DNA of 64,000 bases from Metallyticus violacea (GCA_030762175.1 CM060831.1:72323001-72387000), one strand, 5' to 3'; positions 1 to 12,865 are shown, counted from the first letter of the stretch. A program made the numbers and translations. Notes: a model not told the origin generated them from the sequence alone.

Positions 1-2091
1 TCTCTAGTTCATTTTTTGTGTAGAAGAACAATTTTGCTGGTTTTTCATTGTTTACTTATGTCTTCTGTTTCAAGAATTGCATTGAAGATTTATATACTCA
101 TTACGAAATGCCAATTCATTTATTTATGTGCTCCAAAAGGTTCGCTGTGTTCATGCACATTTATATACATAGTGACATTAAACGCTTAATTTTGAAACAC
201 ATACTAGCTGGTTATTAATTTGAATATTAAGTATTTAAATAAATTGAACCAATAATGTGTAATAATTGTGCTGCAGCGATTTACTGTCTTATTCTGGTTG
301 CGCATGTAAAATATAAATAGTCTAGTGCAATACTTAAGTTGCTATTCATTTATTCAAATCATGTTCGAACCTTGCTCATTCAGAAACAATGATACCGCCA
401 CTGCACGGAACCTCTGCTCCGTTACCACCAACTGCGATGTAAAGGGAATGCTCATTGCACATCATTTAATGACCACTGCTTCAAACATGCCAAATTCCTA
501 AATGCTACTGTTTCGTGCCATTTTAATTTATTTGCTTATTTTCGCCATTAAAAATAAGTTGGCAATGCGACTTTTACTGTGGCAGCCTTCAAAATAAAGT
601 GCCAATACGTTAGGATAGATGTAAACCCCACTGTATCTTTTGTGATATACGCAGGTCAGTTTTCTCTGGATTTTACGTAATATACTGTCGAGGTAATCGC
701 GTGTCGATTTTATGAAGGTGCAGGGTTCAGAGAACAATACATTAGGTCCAATTTGTCATACTAGGAGAAACATAATTTATAGGTTTAGTTATAATTGTAC
801 TTCATTTTTTGCATTTAAAATTAATATTTGATATTAAACATTGATGTTGGTTAAATAGTTGTCATTATTGACACTTGCTATTATTATAAGAAAATATGAA
901 ACTTAAAATTGCTCAAAATTCACATTAAATACAAAATAAAATTAATTCCAGAATACCAAATATTATTATTGTAAACTATATATTTGCTTTAGTTTTTACA
1001 TCACTTTTTTTAATTATTTATTTTTACCCATTTCTTAGATAACAAAATAATGTCTAATTCTTTTTTGAGTTCTCAATTTAATTTAAAATTATATTAACCT
1101 CTGAGAAATATTACTAAGTCAAACATACAAAAAAGTGATGTAATTAAATTAATTTCTGAAATTAAGCAGGAAATAATTGTCAGTATCATTTTATTGTTGC
1201 ATTATTAACATTTAGGTGAAACACGTGGAACGGATTCAAAATGAGATACAATTAGGAGGAGCGTAAGGCAATAAATCCTATATTATCTTATTATTTTCTC
1301 GTGTTACAACGCGTCACTTGGATAGAGTGTGCTTTGCTCGATTGCAGCCAAATTTGCTATCGTGTGAAATGAGATTTCTTTTCTAAATCTACAAACGCAA
1401 ATCCAATATCTGAACTAAATGTTGTTTCAAATTTCAATCGAAATATAAGCCAATTCGCACGAGAGTCTCTTTCATATCGTAGCCATTTAAGTTTTAATCA
1501 ACTGAAGTTCCATTATTTCCTTTGCCACTGAATGTTTTAAATGATTTGAAAGAGTATGAAGAAAAGTTATGTGTTTTCACGTTCGATATTCTAAATGCGT
1601 TTTGATTTATCTCTCTAATTACATATGTCTCTGGTGAGTAAATAAGCAGTTTTTATAAGGTTAAGTAACATCTTCTTCCCAACATAAAATACACAGTAGC
1701 ACAAATTTATAATAAAAAATTGATGTAGTTTTTTGACTGTTAAAGCCATTTATTTGCATCTGTATCAGTTCGAAATCAAAACAACATTTTCATGAATTCA
1801 AGAATGTGTCTCAGTTATTTTACTGATCAAGATGGAAAATTCTAAGAATTCGTTTTCTCTTTAACTTAACTGTACATAAATACTTTTTAATCATAAAAGG
1901 ATAAACGCTTAATGACTTCGGAAATAAAAATAACGTTTAATAATTGACAGCACTGTTATGAGCAGGTTAACACCTGATTATCAAATATTAAACTTTATTT
2001 ACTTAACCTCTGAAAATAATTGAAACCTTACTCCCAAGTTGTCACAAGTACTGACGTAATACTCCATGGGTTTAAGTGTTTGCATCTCTGA
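1..2091. other. AT-rich DNA, no gene recognised
   Basis: Both strands carry only short, unrelated open frames and many stops. I see no protein family, tRNA-like fold or long repeat here. The longest open frame (528-737, minus, 69 codons) matches nothing I know and is treated as chance. Confidence 0.6.
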
Positions 2092-2212
2092 AACAACAAC
2101 AACCGCCACTACTACCACAACCACTACCACTACCAGCACCACCAGCACCACCACCACCACTACTACTACCACTACCACTACCACTACCACTACCACTACC
2201 ACTACTACTATT
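2092..2212 (+). repeat. (ACC/ACT)n trinucleotide microsatellite
   Basis: About 120 bp of imperfect AAC, ACC and ACT triplets. The purest part is alternating ACT-ACC near 2167-2207. Because the period is three, both strands stay open and yield artificial poly-Thr and poly-Val frames; these are not genes. The mixture of AAC, GCC, ACC and ACT units suggests an old, interrupted array. Confidence 0.95.
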
Positions 2213-3984
2213 ATAGTTACTGTTACTGCTAATAAAACAGATATATCTACGAAGGCAATGAAATCATTTTATTAAAATATCGGGTCACGCAATTATCTGA
2301 TGACCGATGCGGCGGCAGGGACTGCCATCACTCACGGACAGTCGGACAACACAAGTGTCGATGGTAGAAAAATAAGAATGAATATTTGATAAACTGTAAT
2401 ACGCTTAAATTGATGTTCTCGCCGTGTCATGCAAGGAAATGTTGTAACCACCTGCCATAAATTTCCACATATTTAAGCCATCTGCTTATGCAATCATCCA
2501 TGCTCTTTTTAACTTTCTTTCAGTAATTAAACTTATTTTTTAACGTGCATTATCCTTTAGGTTGTTTAAAGTGTATGGATAATTAATGAATCACATTGAC
2601 TTGGAACAGGGTTACCTGGAAACTTATCTTAATTAACAATCGTTAAATAATAGAATAAAAAGACTATTATTTGCAATTTAGCATTCGTAGCAGACTTGCC
2701 TATGATTAATCGCATGTTTCATTGTTCAAACGACCCTCGCTAAGTGCCGAGACTAAAAGCCAACGTAGCAGTTCGGTACATCCCGCCCGTCCGTAACGAA
2801 TTCGTGTAGATCGGCTGAGATTGGATGCATCTTTATCGCCCGAAGTAGTTACTTGCTCCGCGTCAGTTACCAAGTAATTTATTTTCACACACACAGTGAG
2901 AGAAACACTGAAGGATATGAGGATTCACTAAATTTACAATTATACCTGTAAAACAACCAGGTCATGACGGTGGAATTTACTGTTACAAAATTATATAGAA
3001 TTATATATAGACGAATGTTCCCCATCTTAAAGAGTTTGTGTATTAATCTCTTGAATAGAGTTCTTGTTACACCCTGTAGAGTGTTCTAAACCTGAATAGT
3101 TTCCACTGTGATCGGTCTTGGCAAGGACCACACTGTAAGTGGTGATGGTCTCTCTGGGAAAGCTTCTATTTCACTCTCTTGTTGTTTCCATACGCGAGAA
3201 TCAGATCATTATCGATTCGCCGTCAGCGTGGCAGCTGACATTAAACACCAGCAAACTGACACAAAGGAAGCGATCCTGCACCCTTCTCCGAGTGCATCAT
3301 TCACACCCTGTGCATACATTCACTGTGGGGCGTAGCACAGAGATCGTAAACAAAAAGCGAAGATAAAACTATCCAAAACTATAAACCGCCAAAATCACAT
3401 TGCTTCCACAACCGTGATCAGGCTGGTCATTTTGTTGTGAGGCCAGCATGAAATTAAAATTTGCAAATAACTGGCCGGGTAATAGGATTCGAGTCCATGG
3501 GCAATGGCACGAGAAAAATTCATACAAACGTAAATAATCCCATACATGCAATGCCTTTTATGAGATGACTCTTTGCTCTGCCAAGCTTAAAATTGTGGCA
3601 TGTATGTGTACACGACGTGTAGAACGTGTGAGTGATTCATGCTGGTTCAACATTGTCATTCAGGGGTTGGTGCCAATGATGAGGTTGAGCATTTATTTGT
3701 CAGTGAGATGAAGTGCATACAGTTTATTGGCGATCTTTTCTATTTGTATGTGAAGGAAATTAAAAAGGTGCAATCTGGACTAAAGAGATACATCTGCATA
3801 CATATTCTGTAAGAGATATCTTAAGATCTGCAAGCAGTTTAAGAGGGACACTTCACAAATAAAATTTATAACTAATACATAATGGCTTTATTTTGTCCAA
3901 ATTCTTATGCAGACTTTAAATTATATCCCTTTCTGATAAAGTCAACAATTTCAACAATTTATCCATTTGCAAAAGCACTTGTTG
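2213..3984. other. Unique-looking DNA, no gene recognised
   Basis: Two stretches (about 2290-2350 and 2690-2870) have more C, G and CpG than their surroundings. 3108-3366 has two overlapping plus-strand frames of 75 codons. None resembles a family I know and no convincing splice-site pairs are visible. They could be decayed repeats or small exons. Confidence 0.45.
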
Positions 3985-4590
3985 GATCAATTTATTGAAG
4001 TACTTTCAGAAAAATCCATAAAAACCATTTTCAGTTCTTTTATTTCCAAAATACCGACAAGGAAGCTCCTTTTTCACTTTCGGGAAGAAATCTGGGGAAT
4101 AAGGTGGGTGAGCCACGAACCTTAATGCCCAGTTCTTTGATGAGGTCTTGAGTTGCTCAAACTGGTGTACTGGTGTAAGATTCATTCCATACTGGCGAGT
4201 TTTAATTGCTTCTCGGCGATTTTTCTCTTCAGTGTTCCTTCAATACATCACAATAACAGTGCGTGATGCTGGTAATATCTGTTGCTATACGATGGTCTAG
4301 TATTAACTTTACTTCTACTTCAATTTTTGCACTTATGGGCCTTCCAGGATGCGGAGAATTTTTAAGATTTTCATGACACAATTCTATTACTCGAAGATTT
4401 TTTTAAATGCCTGCTGCATGTCCCTTATAAGTTTGCTGCACCATCTCCAAGGTCTGCGTAAAACTTTTGTCTAATAGAACACGAAACTAACTGCCACACT
4501 TTGTTGGGTACAGTAAACACGACCTCACTTAACTGCTTCCAACTCCCAACTGAATGGTGTTGCATGACTGGCATTCACGTCAATGCTAGA
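3985..4590 (-). mobile_element. mariner-type transposase relic, middle deleted
   Basis: Read on the minus strand, short mariner-like blocks occur in the correct order but in different frames. Near 4460-4420 is a 'TLEMVQQTYKGHA' helix-turn-helix-like block. Near 4375-4250 is 'NLKNSPHPGRPISAKIE' followed by 'LILDHRIATDITSITHC', the usual GRP linker and second DNA-binding helix. Near 4110-4060 is 'HPPYSPDFFPKVKKEL', the block that normally carries the third catalytic aspartate. The region between the linker and this block, with the first two catalytic aspartates, is missing. Many frameshifts and stops are present, so it is inactive. No clear inverted repeats were found. Confidence 0.7.
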
Positions 4591-5103
4591 CAATGGATTT
4601 TGCCATTCTGCTGGTAGAAATCATTGCCCTCCAGTGCAGTTTAATTAAATGGAGTGAAAGTAGATTGTTATTTTGTGATACATCCTCTTATATAAAATAT
4701 CTTGCTAGGCTTTGTATTGTAGATATTTATTTGTAACATAATGAATTTGAGTGTTACTGAAATCATTACATGTAATTTTTATTTTTCCTCTAATTTTCGA
4801 AGGTGATAATTTTGGACAGATCCTACAGAATTTCGAAGTTATACTTTTCCAATAGATGCACTAAGCCAATAGGTTTTTTTCTTGCATAAATAGCTGTGAT
4901 AATTCTTAAGTTTTTCCCTAATGTAATAAAGGTAGTGGTGGTGGTAGTAGCGTACGAATGAGTGAATGAGTGTATTTTATTCAGATTAACATACCTAATA
5001 ACTTTACATCCTTTGCACGTATATTTATTTTATAATACACAAAAAATACGAGTACATTACTTAAATAAATAATAAGTCATACCTCCATTGCTAACTCAAT
5101 TAA
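4591..5103. other. AT-rich DNA, nothing recognised
   Basis: No open frame of note and no repeat except a short GGTGGT stretch near 4933-4947. Confidence 0.55.
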
Positions 5104-5160
5104 AATAATAATAATAATAATAATAATACTGATAATAATAATACCGATAATAATAATAAC

Positions 5161-5217
<57 letters not shown>
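5104..5217 (+). repeat. (TAA)n microsatellite, ~114 bp
   Basis: Long AAT/TAA trinucleotide array with a few interruptions in its left half and an uninterrupted right half (about 5161-5216). The minus-strand poly-Leu frame it creates is an artefact. Confidence 0.97.
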
Positions 5218-5218
<1 letters not shown>

Positions 5219-7090
5219 GCTTAATATGCATATCCAGAGCATACAATCCCTTACCCCTTGCCAGTGAAATAAATAACCACAATATTATATGTATATACAT
5301 TTTTTAATTCAATTTAGTACTTCAACAGGCACACTGGTCCAGCGGACTATAAGCGGTATTGTAATGCACTAAATATGTTTGATTTATACAATATATCAGA
5401 TACAGCGTACTCAAGCATAATAAAATAAGTATATAACAATACAACAATATTATAAAATACAAAATAACAGTTCGAATGTCACACACACAGCTGGACTCAC
5501 TGAACTGTTTCCCTTGCCCTATTATCAGTCTATTCAAACCTAAGCTATCTCACTTTCATCAGAAATTTAGCTACATTCTCCTGTTCTTCTTTGCCTGCCA
5601 GCAGAGCACAAGTCATCTCCCTGTACTAAATCCCGTAAATAGAAGTAAATTTTTACTGTAATTGTGCCACTCTTATAAATACAAATTCTAGGAATTTAAT
5701 TCCATTAGCATTGAAGGGTAGTCATAAATTTATTCATACATCCTAAAAAAAAAGAAACAGATATCCAGTTTTCCAGACATCATAGCTCAAGCCACACCGT
5801 CACAGCGTCAAGACGATGAACTCTTACAGACTTCTGTCACTAAAACAACATCCTCTTCCAAGAATTGACGATAATCAGGGAATTTTATTTCTGTTTTCTT
5901 CACTCTCTTGCGTTGTTTCACAGTTTGTTTAGTTAGACTTGAGGACTGGGCTGTTGCAACTTGCATCTATCTTCCTTACCTGTTCTTAAACTTGGAGGCG
6001 GATCTGCAAGAATGGCAAGACACTGTAGTCCCTTCATCTCATCTTATTTCACATTGAGGTTGGCAGAGCAGACCCCAGAGGAAATACAGTGCTTAACGTT
6101 ATCCTGGTGTTGAATATGAGTGCAAGTCATACGTCTGTAGAAAATATACTGTTTTGTATTCTGTTCCGGCCTGAAATTCCCCTCTCACACAAACTGTAGA
6201 GCCGCCAAAGCCAGCGCTGGTTCACCCCAGCTATTTTATTTCTCCGGTACCCTCTAATTTGGCCAGTACTTCGCTTGTTCCCCGAGGAGAGGCCTGATGG
6301 GGGACTGGAAAGATGCATATAAAGAGAAAATATATGGAACCTTTCAGAGCAATTGCAAAAAAATGCCGTCATTTTGCAGGGAACTGCAGTGGTAGTTATA
6401 ATCATGCTCATAACAACGGCTTTCGAATGCTCCATTAGTCGATATCCTGAAACCATTTGCAACGAACCGGATTTCCCATAATGCGTTCACAGCGATAATG
6501 CCAAAAGCATTATTTTAGCCATTCGCTAAATTGTGAGGAAATAAGCCGAGCCAGCATGATGACGCGAACGTCACGTGACGTGTCACTGTGACAGGGATAT
6601 CCCACATGTTGCGTCTGCAGATGATTACTTTAATGCACAGCCCGATCGCTGGAGTGATTTAATGGAACACTGGGGTACATGCATTGGTAGCGACGGGGCT
6701 GTCCGTTAGTGGGGAAGCAGAGAGGATATAATTGGATGTTCTTGAGGATTCTAATGCCCTGCCACTCCAAAGTAATGCGCTTCTGATACACAACAGCTTG
6801 TTTGTTCACCATCGCACGGTCTGTTAGAGGGCTTAGGACTTAAAATAGCTACATGGTTCCATAATCAGATTTTGGTTAGATGATTATTCTGGGTGGTACT
6901 TCAAGTAATGGAAGCGCCTATAACAAACATTACAATGTATTCGAGTATGCCCAGCTTCTTAGAAATCTCACCATTAACATTAACATCTAGTCTTGGTCCA
7001 GATGACTAGCTCAAAGTAACACACAAATATTAAGTTTTAAAAATAATAATACTATATTCTTCTTGGTCTTTCTTTTACCTTTGGTATGCT
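5218..7090. other. No recognised gene; one small lysine-rich frame and a palindrome
   Basis: A minus-strand frame of 52 codons (5966-5808) starts with ATG after an in-frame stop and encodes a basic then acidic peptide. Two further minus-strand frames (6462-6127, 111 codons; 6812-6630, 60 codons) match no family I recognise. The 6150-6830 stretch has more GC than its surroundings. A nested palindrome at 6568-6593 is listed separately. Confidence 0.4.
6568..6593. promoter_or_regulatory. Adjacent palindromes around a CACGTG E-box
   Basis: ACGTCACGTGACGT (6568-6581) is a perfect 14-bp palindrome centred on CACGTG. It overlaps by one base TGTCACTGTGACA (6581-6593), a second perfect inverted repeat about a central T. 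TCACGTGA is the preferred site of several bHLH-ZIP factors. Whether any factor binds here is not shown, and no downstream gene is visible. Confidence 0.3.
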
Positions 7091-7124
<34 letters not shown>

Positions 7125-7358
7125 AGTAGTGCTTAACGCCTCTTTATACTACTGAGGTCCCAGGTGATGGACATTGATGATACACGATATGAATTGATAT
7201 ATTTAACGAAGAAAACGTATCGGGCCTAAGTTTAGGGTACCTGCCATTATGAGGACTGAGGAAAACCTGCAAAAAACCTCAGTCAGGGAGGACGTTTCTG
7301 GCGGGATTCGAACCCGCTCAAAGTCTGCGCCTTAATGATCTCGGCCACCCGTAGCGGT
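7091..7358 (-). mobile_element. tRNA-derived SINE (family 1), poly(A) tail
   Basis: The minus strand begins at the right edge with a tRNA-like head: 'GGTGGCCGAGATCATTAAGG' resembles the A box of a Leu/Ser-type tRNA, and 'GGGTTCGAATCCCGCC' is a perfect B box. The conserved body follows, and the element ends in 32 A (T 7092-7123 on the plus strand). Four other copies of the same family lie at 19261, 21989, 36298 and 44918. Such elements are RNA polymerase III-transcribed and mobilised by LINE machinery. The body differs from the other copies at many sites although the A-tail is long. Confidence 0.88.
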
Positions 7359-8614
7359 GGGGTTTGCTGAGAAGGCATGGTATTTTGTGAATATACGTTA
7401 TTTTTAAATGCAATATTTTGATTATTTGAAATTACATTTTCATTTTTATTTTGTAGACGATTAATTTATAATACATTTAGTAAAGAAATGATACATATAA
7501 TATATATCAGGTTATAAATTCAGTTCGCCATTTCGAAGGACTATCTTTGGCAATGTTTTAACTTCTGACAAACAGAAATTTCTTGAAATATATGTGTCTA
7601 TGACTGATTTTTGAATGTATCACTATGCCTTTGAAATGAAAATTAAAAGCAAGGCAAGGAAACATATGCAGTGCACCGCTTAAGAAATTAAGCGGTTACA
7701 ATGCCTTTTTTGAGATACAAAGGCATTATTTTGGTTAATTTTTGTAAAGTCTTAGGAATAGGAGGATTTTAGACATGGAAGCTCAAGGAGGATTCTTTTG
7801 TATCCTACTGAAACTCTAGCAGGAAGGAATGAGGCGAGGGATACGCAAGTTAGTTAGTAAGGCAGGTGCAGATTCAAAGAATTCTTTCCTTTAATCGATC
7901 TGTGAGACGCTTTCCTAGCCTCCATGCCAGAAGGTTGATCTCCTCGAAGGGCTGCTGTTACACCACGACCGTTTTTCCATTGAGTAAATTCCACTTCTGC
8001 ACACCGCTCACCGCCAACATATGTCGAATGCCCTTGTAACCCTGAACAAGGAAATGGGGGACAAGAAAATTCGTGGTAAGTAAATATCCAGCCCAGTAAG
8101 CAACTACATACGCCTTTAATACAGGAATTTTGTTTCAAAATAGAAGGACGAAATCAAAGACAAACGTTACGCCAAATTGATAAAAATAAACGCTCTTTCA
8201 TCAAAATAATGCTCCAAGACATAAAGTTTTGGCAGAAATGACTACAATTGAAAACGAAAGCCTATCGTAATTACAAAATTGGCTCCAGAGACGAGTGGCA
8301 AGAACTATTCATTGGAAGCGGCAGTAACCAGTATTTAATAGAGGTAGATCATCTGTAAAAACAGTAAAAGAATTGCTGGGAAAAGTACATCAGTCTTCCA
8401 GAACTCTATCGTGTAAGGTCAGAAAATAACTGGAACATTACATGAAGGGATAAAGAGATAATCAAAAGATAAACATAAGTTACACCTAATCTGCAAGGAT
8501 GGAGCATGAAACAAAAGTTTATTTAAGACTCTTTTATCAAGTGTTAATGACATTTTTCATTATTATATCTCTTCACTGATTCTTGTTTGACATTTGACCG
8601 CGGTTAATTTTTTC
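7359..8614. other. No recognised gene
   Basis: A minus-strand frame of 94 codons (8138-7854) and AT-rich flanks. No family or repeat recognised. Confidence 0.45.
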
Positions 8615-9567
8615 ACATTTTCGTGCATCTCTGAAATAAATGCATTGGCCATAAGAAAGACTATGTTGAAAAATAATGTTCAGATTAAAAGATCGTTTCT
8701 TCATTATTACACCGAAATCTTTTAAGACCGTCTAGGTAATTAAATTATAGAAGACAAATTTTAGAGATTGTATCAGTGATCCGAACATGTAAATTGTGTA
8801 GCAGATAAATAATTAAATAAATTATTATGAACATTCTATTGTCTGATAAAATCTTCAGACAAGGAAGGTACTTACTATACAAACCAGACATCATATTCAT
8901 TGTCTGCAATGGGAAAAACTTTCAATAAAAATATTATTGACATAAAGGAGTTTTATAAAATAAATGCAATTGATTTGCACTTAATGTGCACTTAGTATCG
9001 GATTTTAATTGAAATTGATTCTTACAAGCCAAATATGAAAGGTGTTATCATTTAAAATCCAATTTGAAAAAAATAAATTGAAGTAATTGATTTAGCTCAC
9101 TATATTTTTTAATAAATCGACACCCTCATTCAGTGATTTGAGGCCATCTGTTCGATAACAAATTTCCATTTTTTTGTAAAAATACTTTTACTCATTAACC
9201 CGTTACTTAATTTATTCAACTCTGTCCACCCGGAAAACTCTTCCAAGTGCTCAAATAAAAGAAAACCCGACAGGGTGAAATTCGGTATTATCTGCATTTG
9301 CCAGCATTGGACGGCATTCCTTATCTTTTTCCTCTTGTTGTGGATGACAGTTTCACTGGGCCCTGTAGGACGCTTGAGAGGCACTCCACATTCATGTCCA
9401 TCATTCTCTTCGGAAATTACAATGAGACGACGACGTGATTTCCACAGCCTTTCTCGAAAAAGGAATATTCGTATTATTTAGTTTTGTAGGTAACATATTA
9501 TGTCATTATACTGTAGGAATAGTCTGCAAAAATGTCGCATTCTTCCTCTCATGATGTGTAAAAAATC
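8615..9567. repeat. Unknown ~930-bp repeat, copy 1
   Basis: This segment aligns almost base for base with 13937-14861 in the same orientation, from 'CATTTTCGTGCAT' to 'AAAATGTCGCATTCTTC'. Differences are scattered substitutions and small indels. On the minus strand near 9470-9290 an open frame reads 'RERLWKSRRRLIVISEENDG' and continues with 'GVPLKRPTGPSETVIHNKRK', a basic peptide also partly readable in copy 2. I do not recognise the protein. The right end coincides with the truncated start of the mariner at 9568. It may be an unclassified transposon or a fragment of one. Confidence 0.8.
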
Positions 9568-10750
9568 CTTATCTGGTGTCATACCTTATGTATTAAGTAA
9601 ATAATTGCGGCTATAACTTCCGCTTCGCTGTGTTCAGTTGTTCAGATATAGTTGCATAAAGAAGATTATGTGTAGAAGATTGTGACATGTTCAAAATGGA
9701 GTTTCGATCTGTTATTAAGTTCTTTACAAAAGAAGAACTTATTCCAAATGAATTAAACAGCGATTGGACGAGTATATGGGGAAACGTCCCCCTCATATTC
9801 TACCGTAAAAGAATGAGTCAAGAAAGCATTGAAGAATAAGGGCGTGTAGGTCGACCCTTGGAGGTCCTCACTCCTGAAAACATCGCTCTTGTAGAAGGAG
9901 AAAGACCGGCGGCTCAAATTTGCAGAAATAGCAGCAAGGTTGGACCTTTCTAAAACAACAGTCGTTCGAAATATTCATGAACATTTAAACATGAATAAGG
10001 TTAGTGCAAGATGGATGCATTAATTTTTTTCCTCAGTTCAAAAGTAGCAATGAGTCATCTGTTGTCAGGCATTTTTGGAGCTCTGCCGTGGCAACGAGAG
10101 ATAAGTGGTGCAAACCATTGTCACAGGAGATGAAATTATGGTCCTCTTCTATGATCGCTTGTCCAAAAGAGAATCAATGGAGTAGTGTAAACCTAGCGAA
10201 GCATTGCCTCTAAATGCCAAGGTCACTCAGTCAACCAAGAAGATAGTGGCCACAATATTTTGGGACTGTGAAGGAATACACTTCGTTGACTTTAAGGAGA
10301 GGAACAATAATAAATGGGGAGTACTATGCTGGCCTACTACACAGACTACGTGCTTCCATCAAAGAGAAAAGGGGAGGAAAACTGAGTGGTGGTTTGCGCC
10401 TTCTTCACGACCATGCACCTGTGCACACAGTTCTTGTTGCAAAGGAAACTGTGACCATCCACCCTACAGCCCAGATTTAGCTCCCAGTGGCTATTTCCTC
10501 TTCTCAAACCTGAAGAAGAACCTTCGAGGAAGGAAATTTAAGTGTGACGAAGATGTGATTGTGATGTTTATGCCCATATTGCAGACAAAACTTCTGACTA
10601 ATTTTTGAGAGGAATAAAATGTTAATTCAAAGATATGTGATATATACTGCAATAAAGAGTAACTATATTGGAAAGTGAAATATAGTTTATCTCTTTGTCT
10701 TTATCATACCTAGAAAATGGTTAGGCTGGAAACTTAAGGACCTACCCTCG
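9568..10750 (+). mobile_element. mariner transposon, left end missing, inactive
   Basis: Same family as the complete copy at 27893-29167, aligned from the leader 'TAAATAATTGCGGCTATAAC' to the right inverted repeat (10723-10750), followed by TA. The transposase frame keeps its ATG (9696, MEFRSVIKFFTKEEL) but is broken by several frameshifts. Recognisable blocks are 'VTQSTKKIVATIFWDC', 'LLHRLRASIKEKRGG', 'LLHDHAPVHT' (second catalytic Asp present) and 'PPYSPDLAPSGYFLF', where the third catalytic Asp is Gly. The left inverted repeat and about 60-70 bp are absent, replaced by the end of the unknown repeat at 8615-9567. Not functional. Confidence 0.9.
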
Positions 10751-12107
10751 TATGTCCGTTTAGAGTTTATTTATGATATTTCCATAAAATACTACCATCC
10801 TCTTGCAGAAGAATTTTCTAACTAAGGATATATTAATATCAAATTTAATATTTTTACTTTCTATGTGTAATTTGTTTAAAGATTCAGAAGCATTAGGCAA
10901 AAACTTTCACGAAATATTCAATTTGGAGGCCAGGAAATTGCCAATTATATGAAATATAATTATACATATATCTACATGTATACATCTACATATACATATA
11001 TCTACATTAGCCAGCTTAGAATTAATCCAAAATTCTTTGAAATCATTATATTTGGCATAATACTTTTTTACTAAAGCATTAATTTTATGCCACACATTAT
11101 GCATAAAACTAGAAGTATTAAAGCATAGCATTTTACAAACTTGATGAAGTAAATGCAGTTTAATTTACATATATGTAACCTTTCTTACGTTTATGTCTTT
11201 TGCTTTCGGTTGTCTAGACAGCAGCTTTGAAGAATGGGAATTTCATTCATTCTCATTAGTTCAGCATTCTCAATATCCCAGAAAATTATGCACATTTTCT
11301 TTGCCCCTTCTCTTCAGGCTTTGAATTCCATAGTTTCACCGGATTCTTTTTATGGGATATGATAAATTTTTTCATGAATCTTTTCACAATCTTTAGTATT
11401 CCCTTCTTCTCTAGTTGAAGACTTTATTAAGTCACTCTTGACTCTGCATTGCTGCTATAAAATTTCAGGATATTTAATTTTCATTTTTATTAGATGGAAT
11501 AATTTGAATTCATTCTAGGTTAGCATGTTTCTTTAGTATTATATGATTACTTTCCTTTCATTTTACTAATTGTCTAGTTTTGTCATATAGAATTTTACAG
11601 TTAACCAATTTTTGTTATCCCCCCCCCTTTTTCTACACATATTTCCAACGTTCCTAGTTCAATGAAATTAAAGTACAGCAGTTTTCGACTACATTGTTAA
11701 ACAAACTATTCAATGGAAATAAAATCTGAAAGTTAATACTACGACAAAGACAAATTAAGCAAAGTATCGCAGATGCATTTGATTCTTTAGAACTTAAATT
11801 TAAAATGGATAGACAGTAAAACCGACAAATGCAAAACTACAAAAGCATTTAAAATTCCCCTATATTTTATAGTTATAAGAGAGGTTTGGAAAGTTCTCGA
11901 TCTCGTTCATAGGCCATACAATTGACAAGATATTAGTAGTTTTTGACATTAGTACATTTGTCTTAAACATTAATTTGATATATAAAAATTATGCATTTAA
12001 TACAGTTTTCTACAGCAGACGCGATGTGGTTATTCCATTGAACGAATAACATGGAATATAGTGCAGTGAGTGATCAAGTTGTGTAAAAGATGGCTTAGCA
12101 CTAAAGA
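10751..12107. other. AT-rich DNA, no gene recognised
   Basis: Contains a (C)9 tract near 11621 and short TACATA runs near 10965-11005. Open frames are short and match nothing known. Confidence 0.55.
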
Positions 12108-12300
12108 GGCCGCCTCGGCGCTCTAGTGGTAGCGTTTGCGATTGCTAATCCAATGGTCCTGGCAAAGGTATGTGTCTGGGTAATGTGTTTTTTTTTTCAG
12201 GAGTTTTTCCTTACCCTGAGATAGATTTAAGGTGTCAAGGACTCCAAGCTCATTTGCGTCATCCTTAATTCATTTCATTTCATTTACCCCTACAGTATTC
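12108..12300 (+). mobile_element. tRNA-derived SINE (family 2)
   Basis: The head 'GCTCTAGTGGTAGCGTTTGC' looks like a tRNA A box, followed by 'GTCTGGGTAATGTG', a T-rich tract and 'GGAGTTTTTCCTTACCCT'. The same blocks occur in inverse orientation at 40452-40610. The B box is degenerate. The 3' part ends near the repeated 'CATTT' tail at 12270-12285. Confidence 0.65.
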
Positions 12301-12686
12301 ATGCCCAATCCACAGTCTTAGCGAGAAGACAATTGTAGTAAAAGCGACAACACATAAAAAGCATTAAAGGTAATTTATATATCTTTATAAAAATTTGAGG
12401 AGCACTGTGTCTTCGTTTTCAACGATTAAAATTGTCTGCTGTATTTATGTCTGACAGTATCAACTTTGAAGAGTTTGACTGTGTGTAGCAGAATTCTTTA
12501 AATAAATACATGAATTGGTATTAAGTTAAACTGCATAAATTGCTTTGCGGTTAGTATTTCTAAGAAATCTATGGGTTATATTTTACATGAAATTTTGCAT
12601 ATGGAAAATCGTTATGCAAGATGAGTGCTACGCTTGATACACACAAATCAAAAACGCGTTTGCATAAAAATATCAGAATAATTTTT

Positions 12687-12865
12687 GGAACGTTTTAACA
12701 GCACCGGAGCTGATTTTGTATATGGACATATATCTGTGAATAAGGCTTGGATCCACCATTCGAAACGGCAGTCAAAACTGTGAATAGAAGCCGGTTGTTT
12801 AGCGCCAAAGACAAAGGCGGTTCCATCAGCAGGAATATATCCTCAAGTCCTTTGTGATGCTAAAA
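12687..12865 (+). mobile_element. mariner transposase fragment
   Basis: One plus-strand frame reads 'FLERFNSTGADFVYGHISVN', directly followed by 'KAWIHHSKRQSK', then a stop, then 'CLAPKTKAVPSAGIYPQVLC'. This matches the region around the first catalytic aspartate of mariner transposases (DETWIHH, then KRQS, then PSAGK). The Asp and Glu of DET are replaced (NKA). Only about 60 codons remain, with no inverted repeats. This subfamily differs from the copies at 9568 and 27893. Confidence 0.75.

Noticed and set aside
1999..2275. Poly-Val and poly-Thr open frames
   Set aside because: Produced entirely by the trinucleotide microsatellite; not genes.
5100..5300. Poly-Leu open frame on the minus strand
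   Set aside because: Artefact of the TAA array.
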